Assembly: GCA_013339765.2 (NCBI GenBank)
Contig: CM023448.1
Span: forward strand, 282,035,717 to 282,099,716
DNA: 64,000 bases
Direction: 5' to 3'
Source: Haemaphysalis longicornis
Taxonomy: Eukaryota > Arthropoda > Arachnida > Ixodida > Ixodidae
Shown here: piece by piece, positions 43,129 to 55,339 of the stretch
How the letters are laid out: the number at the start of each line of letters is the position of its first letter
Position numbering within the stretch: position 1 is the first letter of the stretch
Program-made: the position numbers and the translations under genes
The notes under the pieces: generated by a model
The model's database searches: none
What the model saw: the letters and a program-made list of their open reading frames with translations, nothing else
Told to the model about the DNA's origin: nothing

Positions 43129-45825
43129 ACGAAGCGAGGGGACACACTCGTTGCCCTTCGCCTCGTCCTTCGCAGTGTCAGCGTTTATTGTTGCAGTGCC
43201 GTGCCAACAAGCCTCACCCTTTACATACATGTGGCTCTTAGCGGTCAAACCAAGCCTTGGCCTCAAATGGAATCCCACCTTGTGGGATGCAAAATGTTAG
43301 ACCCGCGATCCGTTCTTTGCACCAGTGCAATCGTGTTTAAATGGGCAAGAAAATGTACAGGCTGGGACTTAATATTCCGGACCACGGGAGCACGTGGCAA
43401 AAGCCGCGCACAGCGCAGGCGCGCCCTAGCAGTACAGCATACATGCCGCTATCACTCGCTTCTTCGCGGCTGCTTCTTGCTTCGATAAATCAGCGCCGGA
43501 GGAATCCAACCGCGCAGTTAGAGGAGCACTGCCGGGCACCGCCCTATCATTGAAAACGATGCGACTCACCTGATATGCGAGAATGGTGCTACGCTGCCAC
43601 ACATATATCGTGCTGTGGCTGCGTTGGGCTCGTATCCTTTTTTTATTCTTCGGCATCACAAGGCCGCAGCGGGAAAGCATTGCAGTAAATACATCCGAAA
43701 AGAAAAAGGCCAACCAACGTGGGTGCTTTCTCTTAGCTCAAGATGATGTACGGGGTATTCTGCTTGTTTTGATATATTTGCGCCTGATACAGGTAAAACT
43801 TGCCCCATACTGAAAACCGGCTTCCGACTACATTACAGTGAATTCTATCCTATTTAGCTGCCACAACCCCTTAAGCCCTTAACCAAATCTCGCAATTGTT
43901 CACATCCCACCTCGTTATATTCCTTGGGTTTTTTCCAAGGACATCCAGTGAGTCGAGCATAGCAGCTTTTTTGTGACCAATGTGTCGGTGTGTGTGCGTG
44001 CTTGGGGCAGTTCGTACGTTTCCCATAAATTAAACGGCTCAAAAAGAAATACTACACGGGTGATTGGTCAGGTGAAACCCAGTATATCTTGCTTTTGGAG
44101 CATTTATTAACCGCTTCGAAGTTATCAAAACCACAAGACAAAAATAGCGGCCCACTAATTTATTGATAACATGAATGCATCCAGCGAAGCTGATGTTTCC
44201 ACGTTCCTTTGTTTCGCAGTTTAATAAACTGAAATTTTTGAGATGTAGGATATATACAAAAACGGCTTAGGACATTTTCCAATTTTTACGAAGGTATCAA
44301 CCAAAGTAGCCTAAGAAACTAAAGGAATCATTTCTAGTCATCCATTAAACTAGTTCTGTGTGATCGATGAAACTTGGAATTATCCTAGCAGGCAGAAATG
44401 TGGATGCTGTAAGGCTATTTTCACAGTTGTTTCGGCGAACCTGGTGTGGTGAGGCTGCTCGAAAGGGTTCGGAAGCAGTAGGCTTCATGTTATCGTATTC
44501 AAACTGCGACTGCTGTATGGCCGATTGCTATGTGGCCGACTGAGGTAAATCTCCCCGCGGTTGAGTAACCGTTGAATCAGTCAACCATAGTATCATTTGA
44601 TTTGTAATGGTTTTTGAATAATGCACTTTACGAGCTAGAACTGTTCACTGGAACGATGCATTGACAGCCGCAGACATTTCTAAACGTTTGTAAGTCCAGC
44701 GCGAACTTACTAGAAGGAGTACGTGATACTCCTCACAGTGGTCTTTGAGGTCACATATGGTGCATTCTTTTCTTAGATATCCGCATTCAAGCGCCAGTTA
44801 TCGGGCCCCCTTAAATGCGGCTTGGATGCAATGCATGTTATGTCTGGCAGACGATGGCGACACGAAACACCCCTGATTTTTTATGCCAGTGGTACTCGGC
44901 CGGTAGCGCGCCGAAGATTCCTTCTCGGCTTGCAAAAGTTGTGGGGGACCCCACGATGAAATATGGTGATACGTGTCCTATTGTTGCACAATTACCTTAC
45001 ACTTATCTCTATGCCCGCCCTTCAGGTGTGGCTTTTCTTCATAATTGAAACGTTGTGCTAAAAGCCAGCTTTAACATTTGTGCTGTGTGGAGGCGTTATT
45101 CTAACCTGTCATGCGGCAAATTCAATTTAGTTCGCGGCAGGGTTTGGAAAAAAAAATTGGCCGCGTATCTGCTCCTTTCGTTGCAAATGCCATCGAAAGA
45201 CGATAATCTTTATCGGCTTTCTCGAAGTAAATGCCTCCCTTCGCTTTCCTGCTCACCTCTCATGTTGTTCCTCTTGCGTCGCGCTCCTCCCAAGGTAAAG
45301 ACGCCAAAGATTTGCTTAAATCACTTTAAATTTCCCGCGTTCCACTGCTCCAAACCGGGTGTCTCGATGCGAACGCGCCGTACGGCGAAGACGCGCTTTA
45401 GTCGAGGCGCCCTACTTCAACGTTTATAGAACCGCGTTTCTATACTCCACGTGCGTTGCAAGCAGAACGTGGAACCTATCTAGTGGAACCTTTCGTAACT
45501 CTTGCCACTTGATATCTTCAAATGCCGCCAGAAGCTATATGGCGCGGGCGACAGCAGGCGACGGCGGAGTGATAGTTTTTTCTTAAGTTGATGAAGTATT
45601 TAATCTCGCCAAAATCAAACATGTACGATTTTTCATAAACGAACGCTGCAAATATCACTTCTGTATTAATTTGTTGTCTTGTATATGCGTAATGTCTTGT
45701 TGTTCTTCAAAAATATTAACAAGTATGAACATTACACCGGACTTAGACGGGCACATTTATCTGTGACTATATAAGACTATTGCGCAGTCGTTGTTTTACG
45801 TTGGCCGGGTGGCTGAATCGAGTCA
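43129..45825. other. No gene seen
   Basis: AT-rich, no recognised gene or element. Confidence 0.5.
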
Positions 45826-45884
45826 CAGACAGACAGACGGACAGACAGACAGGCATACAGACATACAGACAGACCAAAATTTCT
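45826..45884 (+). repeat. (ACAG)n microsatellite
   Basis: ACAGACAGACAGACGGACAG... with some ACAT units. Confidence 0.9.
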
Positions 45885-46949
45885 GGGTTTAAGTAGCCCA
45901 AGAAAGACTATCGTCTTTAAAAATTAATTTGGGAGTATCACAGAGGGACCCACGGAGTTCGAAGTGTCTTCACGTTCCTCTTTTTGTGTGCGGACCCCCA
46001 TTTGCGAACGACGACCCCGTGCAACGCTTTGTAAAATAATACGCGTCAATAAACTTGGCTGTTTTGAAGTATACCGTCGTTTGTTTGCCGCATGCCGTCG
46101 ACCTAAAGCTAGTAATCTTTTTATCTTCAATCATCGACTGAACGACCCCCCTTTGGATCAAATCCTTGAATTTCAACTCGTGTCACAGAAGTGCGCAAGA
46201 ACTGTCAATAATGTTTTCAAGTGCAAATAAATCTAATCGAAAAATGTTGTTTACATGCGTTTGTTGTTGTGCACAAAATAGGAAGACCATCTGAATGCTA
46301 TAAAATGCTTTTCTTTGTGCACATGCATTGCGCTGTTATGTTGTTTCTGGCGTAAGGATTGACATCTCGCATTGAAGTTAATTAATATTTACCTAATGCA
46401 TATTTTATATTCATCCAAGGGTTTTAAAAACAAGTACACACTAAAGGTCCGTTAATTCGGCCCCCGGGTGATTTCAGATAAGATAGAACAAAGGGTGGCT
46501 GGTCGAGTTCTTAAACGTGCCTGAAATTTATTTATATCATTCCCTGGTTATTTTAATGTTCCGACTCACCATTATTCTGACTGGGAAAAATTTGTTTTCA
46601 TGTAAAAAAAATTGGGACTCGAGAAGGTGGACCCCCGTAGCTACCTGCCCGTGCGCCTAAGTGAAGTTAAGCGACGTCTATCTAGGAAAATATTCATGAC
46701 GGGAAATTCGTAAATTTCTGCTCAAATTAAGCCTGGTGTGAACTTCTCCAAAATAGCTTTTGTTGCATTCAAATATAAATTTTTCGCAATAAAATGTCAA
46801 ATTCGGCTCAGAGCCCAATTTTAAAGCGAAGCGTTGTGTCCGCACTGATGTCATTGTACGCCAATACGCCCTGCAGAAAAGCCAACTTTCTCTGACGATG
46901 GCGATGAGTGATCGCGGGTGAAGTGGCCGCAATCGAGCCTGGGCCGCTC
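45885..46949. other. No gene seen
   Basis: No motif recognised. Confidence 0.45.
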
Positions 46950-47225
46950 GCGTTATGAAGCCGGCGTCCATCCGGGTGCTCCATTTCGACACGGTCGAAG
47001 CGAACACGAAGCAGCAGGTACCGCTTCGCGCCGTACACCCCAAACCCGAACGTTAGGCCTACGGAGTGCCCACCCGAGAGTTGCTGTGGGTATTCTGGAA
47101 AAGTGGCGCGTACCTCCAGAGGAGCTCATACTCGCAGTGTGGGATCGGCCAACCAAAGAGTCCACCACGAGAAAGCTTGGCGTTCGACCATCGTTGTCGT
47201 TAGACCGAGGGGTGCAAGTTTTTTT
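46950..47225 (+). pseudogene. Coding-like dispersed repeat, copy 2
   Basis: The frame from 46953 reads MKPASIRVLHFDTVEANTKQ, then a stop, YGVPTRELLWVFWKSG and CGIGQPKSPPRESLAFDHR, with a T run after. The last part is shared with 22293-22368. It looks like the 5' or internal coding part of an unidentified transposon. Confidence 0.45.
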
Positions 47226-49129
47226 TTTTTTTTGAACTTTGAGCTTATATTACAAGTATTTAAGTATCAACCTTCACATTTTTCTCCCGTGTGTTTCCTA
47301 CATTTCTAAACAAAAATATGGAATATTATAATTGTATACTAGTACGGTCAAGACGCAACGGGCGCGCAAGTTTGAAGGAGGAGGAGGAACAGCTTTGTCT
47401 GGGGAGGCATGAATGCCCTAGGGGGAAGGACAGGGCACGGAGGGAGAGACTAACTGAAAAGATATCACGGTTCAAGGTTCAACACTTGAATTGGTGGATA
47501 GCATTTTAGAGTTCATGGTTCCGTCAAGATATAGTTCGTAGATTTTGTGAAGAGACAGGTTCTCAAGAACGCCTATGAGTGGAGTCGGTCCAGGTTGTCA
47601 CACCAGCTTGTAGAGACCTCTGATTAGCGAATATTCAATTATTTTCTGTAGCGCTGAGGTGTCTGCTGGAAAGCGTTGCAAATGCGCTTCATGTGCAGGT
47701 AGGGAACCGGTTTCCAGTAGTGGCTCGCGACCAGCCATGAAGTGTGCACAGTGCCATATCAAGTTATATATGTTAGGGATGCATGTCTCGTCCCAATAAG
47801 TTTGAAGAAAAAACTGGAAAACACAAAGTTCAGACGCTAATATAAAAAGAAACACATCTTAGATTTTTTCTGAAATTCTACCCAGATGTAGGCCTTTACA
47901 GGTTCTTTCATTGCTACCAAAAACATGTTGCATTATTCTTCCTGGAGCGCGCACAGCGCGATAGAGGCGCCCTATCCGCCCGGCTCTCTACGACGAACTG
48001 TATATAGTGTATAGTGATAGCGACGTCCCTCAGATTTGTATAAAAGGCAAACGATAAAAGGCAAAACAAATAAAAGGCAAAACAAATGGAACAAATTGGA
48101 ACAAATTGTATAAAAGGCAAAACAAATGGAACAGACATTGCCTTTTTAATGTCCCCGTTAGGCTCAGCTACAGATTTAAAAAAGCAATTTTTTTGCGAAA
48201 CTTTCCCAATTTTTTGGTTGTAGAATTTAATTTCATTAGAAACATAAACACATTGCATTATATCGATGCTGAAGTGTGTACAGCGGGAACATGGATCTCT
48301 GTCTGTCAGCCATGCTCCTCGCGGGGTGCTCAGACAGGAAGTAGTGACATCTGCGTTCTCTGGATTTGAAGTGTAGCCTGCTGTTTAAAGATTCCTCCAA
48401 CGTCGCAAGCATTGTCTGCAAATTCAATAGAGTCCTATAAGAAATGCTGAAAACTCAAGGGTCTTCTTTAAGAGGTCGCCTACTCCCGCTTGACGACCAC
48501 ACTCCCCCGTCCGCCCTCTCCCCGAACTCCTAACTTCTTCAGGAATATTCAGTTTTCGAGCAGGAGACTCTCCGTTTGCCCAACTTGTTTCATTCACCCC
48601 AAAAGCATCGACTTGACGGCGCACTGAAAATTAATGAACAGTTTTGATAGATAGTTTGCCTGTAATTGCGGAATTCTGAATTGACTTTGTCTTGAAGTGT
48701 TAAAAAATTAAAAAGGCACCTTTAAAAGCACCAAAAAATTAAACACAAAAAGCCCTGTTTTTTTTCTTCTCCGAACCCGTTAGAACTCGTTTTAACCTGG
48801 TTCGAACCGGAACGGAATGGTGCTCCGGAACCGAACCCGTAACTGAACCCGAAAGGCTTGAACCCAAACCGAACCCGAAAAGAATCCGGATCGATACCCT
48901 GCCTAAGTCACGCCCAAAACCGTGTTCATAGCTGCCCGCTCGGGAGATCTCTGCAAGCACGAGGTGCCTGCGATAAAAAACGAGAAAAAAAAAAAAATCG
49001 GGCCGGCAACATTGTTGTGTAAGGGCAACTGACCTAAGAATGATACCTACCTGACTTCTTAATTTTTGTGAATACTAGAATTCTGCCACTAATTATGCCA
49101 ACCCACACAAGGTGAAGGCAGCGGCATGC
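47226..49129. other. No gene; two simple repeat patches
   Basis: 48041-48133 is an imperfect tandem repeat of GGCAAAACAAATGGAACAAATTGTATAAAA type. 48775-48900 is rich in GAACC/CCGAAC pentamers. Nothing else recognised. Confidence 0.55.
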
Positions 49130-49393
49130 CAGGTGACGGAACCGGTATCTTCGGCCGTGCGTTCCGCGGTTCGTATTTGATTTGTCCATGACTGTACAGT
49201 GCACGTCAGGCTTGTCTAGGGCTAGCGAGCGCGCTTCAAAGAATGCTGGCGGTATCTGCTGGTGCCTCGTCGGTTGGGAATCGATTTCCATTGCGCGTGC
49301 ACGGATATCGGACAGGCTCGACCAGGTCATCGTTTAACATGGGCCACTATAATTTGCAGGCGCCGCCACCCGCGAGGAGCGCTTCTGTTCTGG
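49130..49393 (-). repeat. Left arm of a long inverted repeat around a LINE
   Basis: Its reverse complement aligns with 50674-50890: GCGCTCCT.G.GGGTGGCGGC, CAAATTA, AGCCTGTCCGATATCCG, GCGCAATGG and TAGACAAGCCTGACG are shared in order. Confidence 0.8.
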
Positions 49394-50673
49394 AGTGCCA
49401 GGCGTAAGTGGTGGCACGGGAGATAAGCGCTTAATTTGACCCGATGCATTATCAGGGCAGCCAATTACGTAATTGCGCAAAAGGTTCGACCGACAGCACT
49501 GCAGTGCATTCTTGTTGTGTGCTTTTGTTTGCTACGCGAGAATTTCAGAAGATTAGCGCAGGTCGTCACTGCCTGCGGGGATATTGCACCGCGTGGCCGT
49601 CACCGCACAAGGCTGGCACTGTGGAGGACAGAGAAGTGGCGGGGGCGGTGGCCCTCTGACTAGGAACGCTTCCCGTGCGAATACCTCTGCTCAGTGAAAC
49701 CAAGGAAGCTGTATTGGGACCTCGAACAGACCCTCCCACCGCCTATGTACCGCCTACCACCCCTTGGTCGGCCGAAAAGTGACGTCCTGCGGCGAGTACG
49801 GAAGCTCCCTATCCCGACCGGCCCGAAGGACTTTTTCTTCCGCTTTCACAAGGGTCTACTGCCTACAAAGGCAAGACAGGAGGAACGCGGTTTTTTTCTG
49901 CCGGGAGGGGCCAACTGTCTACTGTGCGGAAGGAGGGAAACGGCCGAGCACGTATTCATGGACTGTAACACGGCGTTCTACTTCTGGGATGAGCTGCAGT
50001 GCTCCTTCAACACGCGCTGGAAAATAACTTGGACAAACTTGAAGTTCCTAGATGCGGCCTCGGAACGCCCGCTCCTTCGCGACTGTGTCCATGTAATAGG
50101 GCTCCACTCGCTATGGAGGGCGAGAGTCGATGCCGTCGAATGTACTGAACGCCCCCGACCGGCGTGGCGGCATTCGGTCCAAAAGGCACAATGGGCAGCT
50201 GCCGCCCTCGACGGGGCTGAGGCAGACTCCGAGCTACGCGACGCACTGAATCGGGGAACGCGAGCTCTCGTGGATTTCAAGTCACAACAGCAGAGGAGAT
50301 GGGACGCAATTTGAGGGCTAGCTCCGGGTAACGCTGGAGCCCACTTATAACAAGGAATGGCTTTACCCAAGAGCCCTATCTTCTCCCTTCCCTATATCCC
50401 GCTCACTTCAAACTTTGTGCAATGGCAGAGTAGCCCTGTAGGCAATCTCTCTTGCTTAAGTTTCACAAACGCTCTGTGGCATTGCGGGCAATACTCCTCG
50501 ATTGGCTTACACTTACCTGGCAAAGCATTCTGACCCTCTCCTCGCATGATAGCCGAACGCCTCCTTTTTATGTTGAAGTTAAGCCATGTTCTGATGTACT
50601 CGGAAACCACTGTAACCACTGCATACGGTTCTGTATATATTTGTAAATAAAGTTACTGTTACAAAAAAAAAAA
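49394..50673 (+). mobile_element. 5'-truncated Tx1/L1-like LINE with poly(A) tail
   Basis: It fills exactly the space between the two inverted arms. It holds the ORF2 C-terminal frame at 49694-50314, a 3' UTR, AATAAA at 50646-50651 and a tail of eleven A (50663-50673). The RT core is absent by truncation. Confidence 0.82.
49694..50314 (+). pseudogene. LINE ORF2 C-terminal end, zinc-binding
   Basis: A clean 206-codon frame: RKLYWDLEQTLPPPMYRLPP, then GFFLPGGANCLLCGRRETAE, then HVFMDC, giving C-x2-C-x7-H-x4-C. Homologous upstream sequence in another frame (RFPCEYLCSVKPRKLYW) shows the real frame once extended farther left. Function in the parent is RNA/DNA contact during target-primed reverse transcription. 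It is not active here without RT. Confidence 0.8.
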
Positions 50674-50890
50674 GCGCTCCTAGAGGGGTAGCGGCGTCTG
50701 CAAATTAGAGGAGCCCATCCGAAACGACGACCGGCCCCAGCCTGTCCGATATCCGCGCAGGCGCAATGGCAAGCTATCTTCAACGCAGCAGCCTCCAGCA
50801 AATGTCACCAGCTTGCTCCGGAGCCGAGCGCTGGCTTGCTCTATAGACAAGCCTGACGCGCGCTATACAGATCGCACCATATTGAACAGG
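50674..50890 (+). repeat. Right arm of the long inverted repeat
   Basis: Partner of 49130-49393; it starts directly after the LINE poly(A) tail. Confidence 0.8.
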
Positions 50891-52944
50891 AATCCAGTGC
50901 TATGGTAGAACACACTTTCAAACGAGTAGTATAGACGTTTTGATGGTCAGCGCATACTAGGAGCTTTCGGTCCTAGAAGCCAACATGAATTTGAGGCTGT
51001 TATTCATTTGCATTTCTTTGTATTCCTCTGTCCTCGTATTAATTTTTGTGCTCATTATTTCAGCTGTGCTTTCTAGGTACTCTTTGACTCTGATGCCGGT
51101 GTAGCCGAGATAGTGTTCATGGCATTGCATATTTATGCAATAGACGCAAGTTTATTTGACGCACTGATATTTTAATAACTCCTCATTCTTTAACAGAAAG
51201 TTGCTTCGAGCTGAAACGCCAACTGAACTAAAATTTTCGGCAACGTAAAAATACTGTAATCTGACAGTACACACAAATAAGCGGTAACTGCAAAACACTG
51301 CGCGTCAAATAGGAGACGCGCAACCTAAACGGCTAGTAACAATTTACGTTTTCGGAACCCAAACTGAAACAGGTGGCCATCACTGGCGGCCGGACGTGAC
51401 GTAGGGGACGAATCGTTAGCGGACGTGCCCGTATAGGCGGCGGCTCACAGGGAATTTAGCTCACAGCAGCCGTAAAATGCGCGTGGTAAGCATCGCATTT
51501 CGCTCCGTTGTTTCCAAAGTACTGCCACTAATATTTTGCCATGGCTAATGAAGTTAGGCGCAATGCAGCGAAAAAAGCGCGACATGGCGTTATCAACCGA
51601 GAAGCAATATACCACTTGACAATTCTTTTTCATCAGAGCACCTGCCGGAGTAACAATCCTTGGCATTGTTGCGAGTTAAAAAGCAGGGTCCAGGTTGACA
51701 AAGCTGTTTGCTAGTATACGATACCGAAAAGCAGCTTTCGTTGGCCGGCGCCTTGGCCATTGTCGCGCTTTTTTCGCGGTGTGCGAACCGCGCACGGGCG
51801 ACGATCAATCACACTGTTTCTACAGTGTCTTACGTGCAATTTTGCTAACAGCCTTGTAACTTTTACCTAGCTGCACGTTGAGGGTCAAATCGCAAAATCA
51901 ATTTAAAACCGTTTGTTAGCTTACAAAGCTGTTCTGTATCACATGACACTTGCTTTGTAATTAGAGGCCGGCAGTTCTGAGCTGCTGTCGACGTGTGTAC
52001 ACGGGGTATACGGTCCTCGTCAAGCCAGCGCCTGTGCTGGCTTTTTGAAAACACTCCTTGAAACATGAGATGTAAATGCATAAATGAACAAATTTGAATT
52101 TGAAAAAAAAAGCTTCATGATGTGCTAAAACGCGACAAAAGTTACCTATCTACCACTGTTTCTTACTTTCACCTGGGGAATTGCACTTTATAACATTTTA
52201 CTTTCAAGAAAACTAAATTGAGCACTCTAAAAAGTAAATGATTTATTTTGCTATAGAAAAAATAATGTTCATCGTTTAGAAGAGGGGCAGCTTCTTTACA
52301 TTTATACGTCGCGAGGACGACGGCCGAACTTCATGCGTCTATATTAGTTGCCCCGCGTAAGGCATATTTTGGTTCACACAGTAGGTGAGGGAGAAGTGGC
52401 AAATTTTTATACCCACCCACACGTACTAGAAGTCTATAGTGAGGTCACTAAACTTTTGGAAAGGTCTAAGCGGTGAAAGCGGCATTGGTGCAGGCCTTGT
52501 CAGCCCAAGTACAACAAATATTGAGCGTACTAAATGCAAGGAATCAAGGATTTATAAAATATCTTGCTTTCTACTGCTTTCTGCGACATATGCAACAGAA
52601 AGGATAAATGTAGTCGTAAGCGCGCGTTTCGAGCTATTTTATAATGGAAAACGTTTTGCTAGCTCTAAAAGCTTCACAAGCGCGTCGAGTTCGCAGGCTT
52701 CTAATCTCCTATACTGCATTAAAAATGGTGAATATTGCTACCTATGCGGTTACCTTTAAAACATGTGATACCGGCAGGTGGTACACCGTGGCAGGGCAGT
52801 CGCGCAACTACCTGCGGAGCTTATGTGCACCCGGCAAAAAGCTCAAAGGGGGAGAGCGATTGCAGCTGATACAGACTTTCCTCATAAGGTGTATCACTTA
52901 GTCCCTTCATTATCTGGCACGGAACTTAAAAAGGTGGACTGTCT
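50891..52944. other. No gene seen upstream of RdRP-2
   Basis: No RdRP exon, promoter or start recognised. RdRP-2 5' exons could lie here undetected. Confidence 0.45.
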
Positions 52945-53180
52945 GTTTCTTGATTCAGTGCAGACTTTAACGCGCCGAGGCTGCACAGGCGATGAGGCGT
53001 GCCGTAGTGGAGGGCTCCGGATTAATTTTGACCACCTGGGGATCTTGCCAAAATCTCGAACACACGGGCGTTCTTCTTTTTCGCCTCCGTCAAAAAAAGT
53101 GGCCGCCGCGGCCTGGTATTGAATTCGCGTCCTTGTGCTCAGCAGGACAACGCCATAGCCACTCAGGCTCCGCGGCGGGT
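52945..53180 (-). mobile_element. Ruka SINE, full length, diverged
   Basis: Reverse-strand head ACCCGCCGCGG...AGTGGCT, body and degenerate tail. GACTGTCT flanks it at 52937-52944 and 53181-53188. Confidence 0.87.
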
Positions 53181-53517
53181 GACTGTCTAATTCTTCTACG
53201 TCACAAGCTTCTGCGGAACTTGTTTCGGTGACCCTCCGCCAGGTGCAACGTCGTCTGCTACAGAACTACTTTGAATGACGGGCAGTTAATGTGCTGTGCA
53301 AGTACGAGCCGTAGGAATCCGTCACGGTGGTTTCGCGAGCATTAACTATTTGTATCAAATATGGGGAAAGAAAAATTTAGGTGCAGTTGGTCTTTAATGT
53401 TTTGATAAGGAAATGATGCGTTCCCGGTATAGCGCAATTGTGCGAAAAGTATGCATCGAAATCGGGACGCTCCAGATTCGGGCACTCCTTTAACATTTGA
53501 ATTTCAATCCCACAACA

Positions 53518-53694
53518 TTGATTGATTGTAGGGTTTAACGCGCCGACGCAACGCAGGCGATGAGGCGCGCCGTAGTGGAGGGCTGCGGATTAATTTTCAC
53601 ACCTGGGGATCTTTAACGTGCGCCGAAATCTCGTACACACGGGCGTTTTTGCTTTTCGCCTCCATCAGAAAAGCGGCCGCCGCGGTCGGGAATC
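53518..53694 (-). mobile_element. Ruka SINE, 5'-truncated
   Basis: Tail ATTGATTGTAGGGTTTAACG and body present in reverse orientation, ending near GGTCGGGAATC, so boxes A and B are missing. It sits 83 bp before the RdRP-2 exon. Confidence 0.88.
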
Positions 53695-53776
53695 AATCAA
53701 ACAACACCCGAGTTCCTTTTATTATACGCTTTTGTCGGCTAGGACAATGCTTTTGAAGTAGTAATATCTATTTCAG

Positions 53777-55339
53777 GCGTCTTGGACGAGATGGACAACA
53801 GTCTGACCTTCCTTGTGGTGTGGAAGGAGCAGGCCGGAGATGAGCTGCAAGACTACGTGCAGTTGCATCGGCGGTTCTTCACAACACTTGATACATGGCA
53901 CAAGACTAACTTTCAACTGACAAACATTGTGCTTCAACCGGGCACCCACTCGGGAGAGCGAATGTTCCAGGCTGTGGTCACCATCACGCTGCTGAACAGT
54001 GTCCCTGCACGCGAGCTACACAACCTATGCTCGAAGATACTGCACCAGTGGTGCTGCCTGGGCGTTATTTATCCCTTTCAAAGGCCGCCTGCAGTGGCTT
54101 ATACCTGACCGCGAGCACGCTTTTTGGCGCGGCTGGACTCCGTACGAGAGCAACATCCAACTGGAGGCCCTCGCCTTCGGCACCCTTGCGGGACTCTGCC
54201 TCTTCGTACAGAGCCACGTCGTCGTTGCTCAAGCCGGAGCCCCCGGTTACACCCTGAGCTGCGCCTTCAAGAACGATGAGAGGCTGCTGCAAGTGATCCT
54301 GAAGTTGAATCACAATCCCAGCTGCAGGCACAACCATAGCACTTTCAAGTTGGAGATATCGTATTCCAGCATTTTCCGCGTGATCATAAACGATGCCGAG
54401 AAAGACAGGGATACGACATCCGTCTACCTTCACTTGACTACCGTGCCATTACTGTATAGAAATATGGACGATCCAATGGCGTCAGATCCGCCGCCCAAGG
54501 ATCAATACGTCTGGTACAACCGGGTGTTCCAACTAGGATGTCCTTGCTGGTGGGTGCTCCGCGGTGCTGACATTGGAGGGAGTTCCGTCATCATGTTGAG
54601 CCTCAAAAATAAGTTAAAGGTACGGCAAGCGATCAGCCGCCTGAGTGCCCGTTGTGAGCGAGAGACGACCTTTCAGTACTGCCCCATGTTGACCCGCAAG
54701 GTTGCCTCTCAGTTTAAAGACATCAAGAAGCGTTTCACGTACAACATAAAAGAGCATCTCTGTTTTTCCACATGCTACGCCCTGAGCGCCGTCCTACAGC
54801 AAGGAAACAACGGCTTCGCTCAAATGGCCTTGCTTGCTCCTGACCAGCTGGAAGAGTTTGAACTGGACCTGTTTAGGTTTTGCAAACAAAATAACCTTGC
54901 TCTTGAATCGGCTCTCTTCGCAATTCGTAGCGCCATCGAGGAGCACGAAATCGTGGACATTCCCGCCATTCTGCCACATCTATATGCCAGGTTCTGCACA
55001 GCTCCAGCCAGGATTCCTAAAGTTCCCGCCGGCACGTGCCTGGTCCGTCGGGCCATTGTCACGCCGTCCAGAGTGCTCTTGCTGCCTGCACAGGTGCACA
55101 GCGACAATCGAATCCTGCGCAAGTTCGATCCCGAGTACTCGCTTCGCGTATCCTTTCGGGATGATGATCTTCGCAACTTGTCCTACTCTCTCATGTTCAG
55201 CAGCTGGAGGTATTCTGTCATCGAGAAGGTTGTCGGAAACACTCTCCGTGAAGGTCTTGCTGTAGGGGACAGAAAGTTCAAGCTCCTGGCCACTTCGTGC
55301 AGCCAACTTCGAGATCATGGGGCTTGGTTCTACGCTACG
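53777..55339 (+). CDS. RdRP-2: N-terminal exon of a second RNA-dependent RNA polymerase (one frame break)
   Basis: The acceptor is tctatttcag (ending 53776), the donor ACG|GTGAGT at 55340. The first part (53779 to about 54066) reads LDEMDNSLTFLVVWKEQAG; then one base must be skipped somewhere in 53999-54108, after which 424 codons stay open. Late in the exon are RVLLLPAQVHSDNRILRKFD, YSLRVSFRDDDLRNLSYS, LREGLAVGDRKFKLLATS and SQLRDHGAWFYA: the start of the RdRP catalytic domain in this family, including the NR.LR and QLR.HG.W.Y blocks. The catalytic part must be on later exons beyond the window. The break may be a sequencing error or pseudogenisation. Confidence 0.87.

Noticed and set aside
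54060..54110. Tiny intron to explain the RdRP-2 frame change
   Set aside because: The only GT...AG options are about 20-45 bp, too short for splicing.
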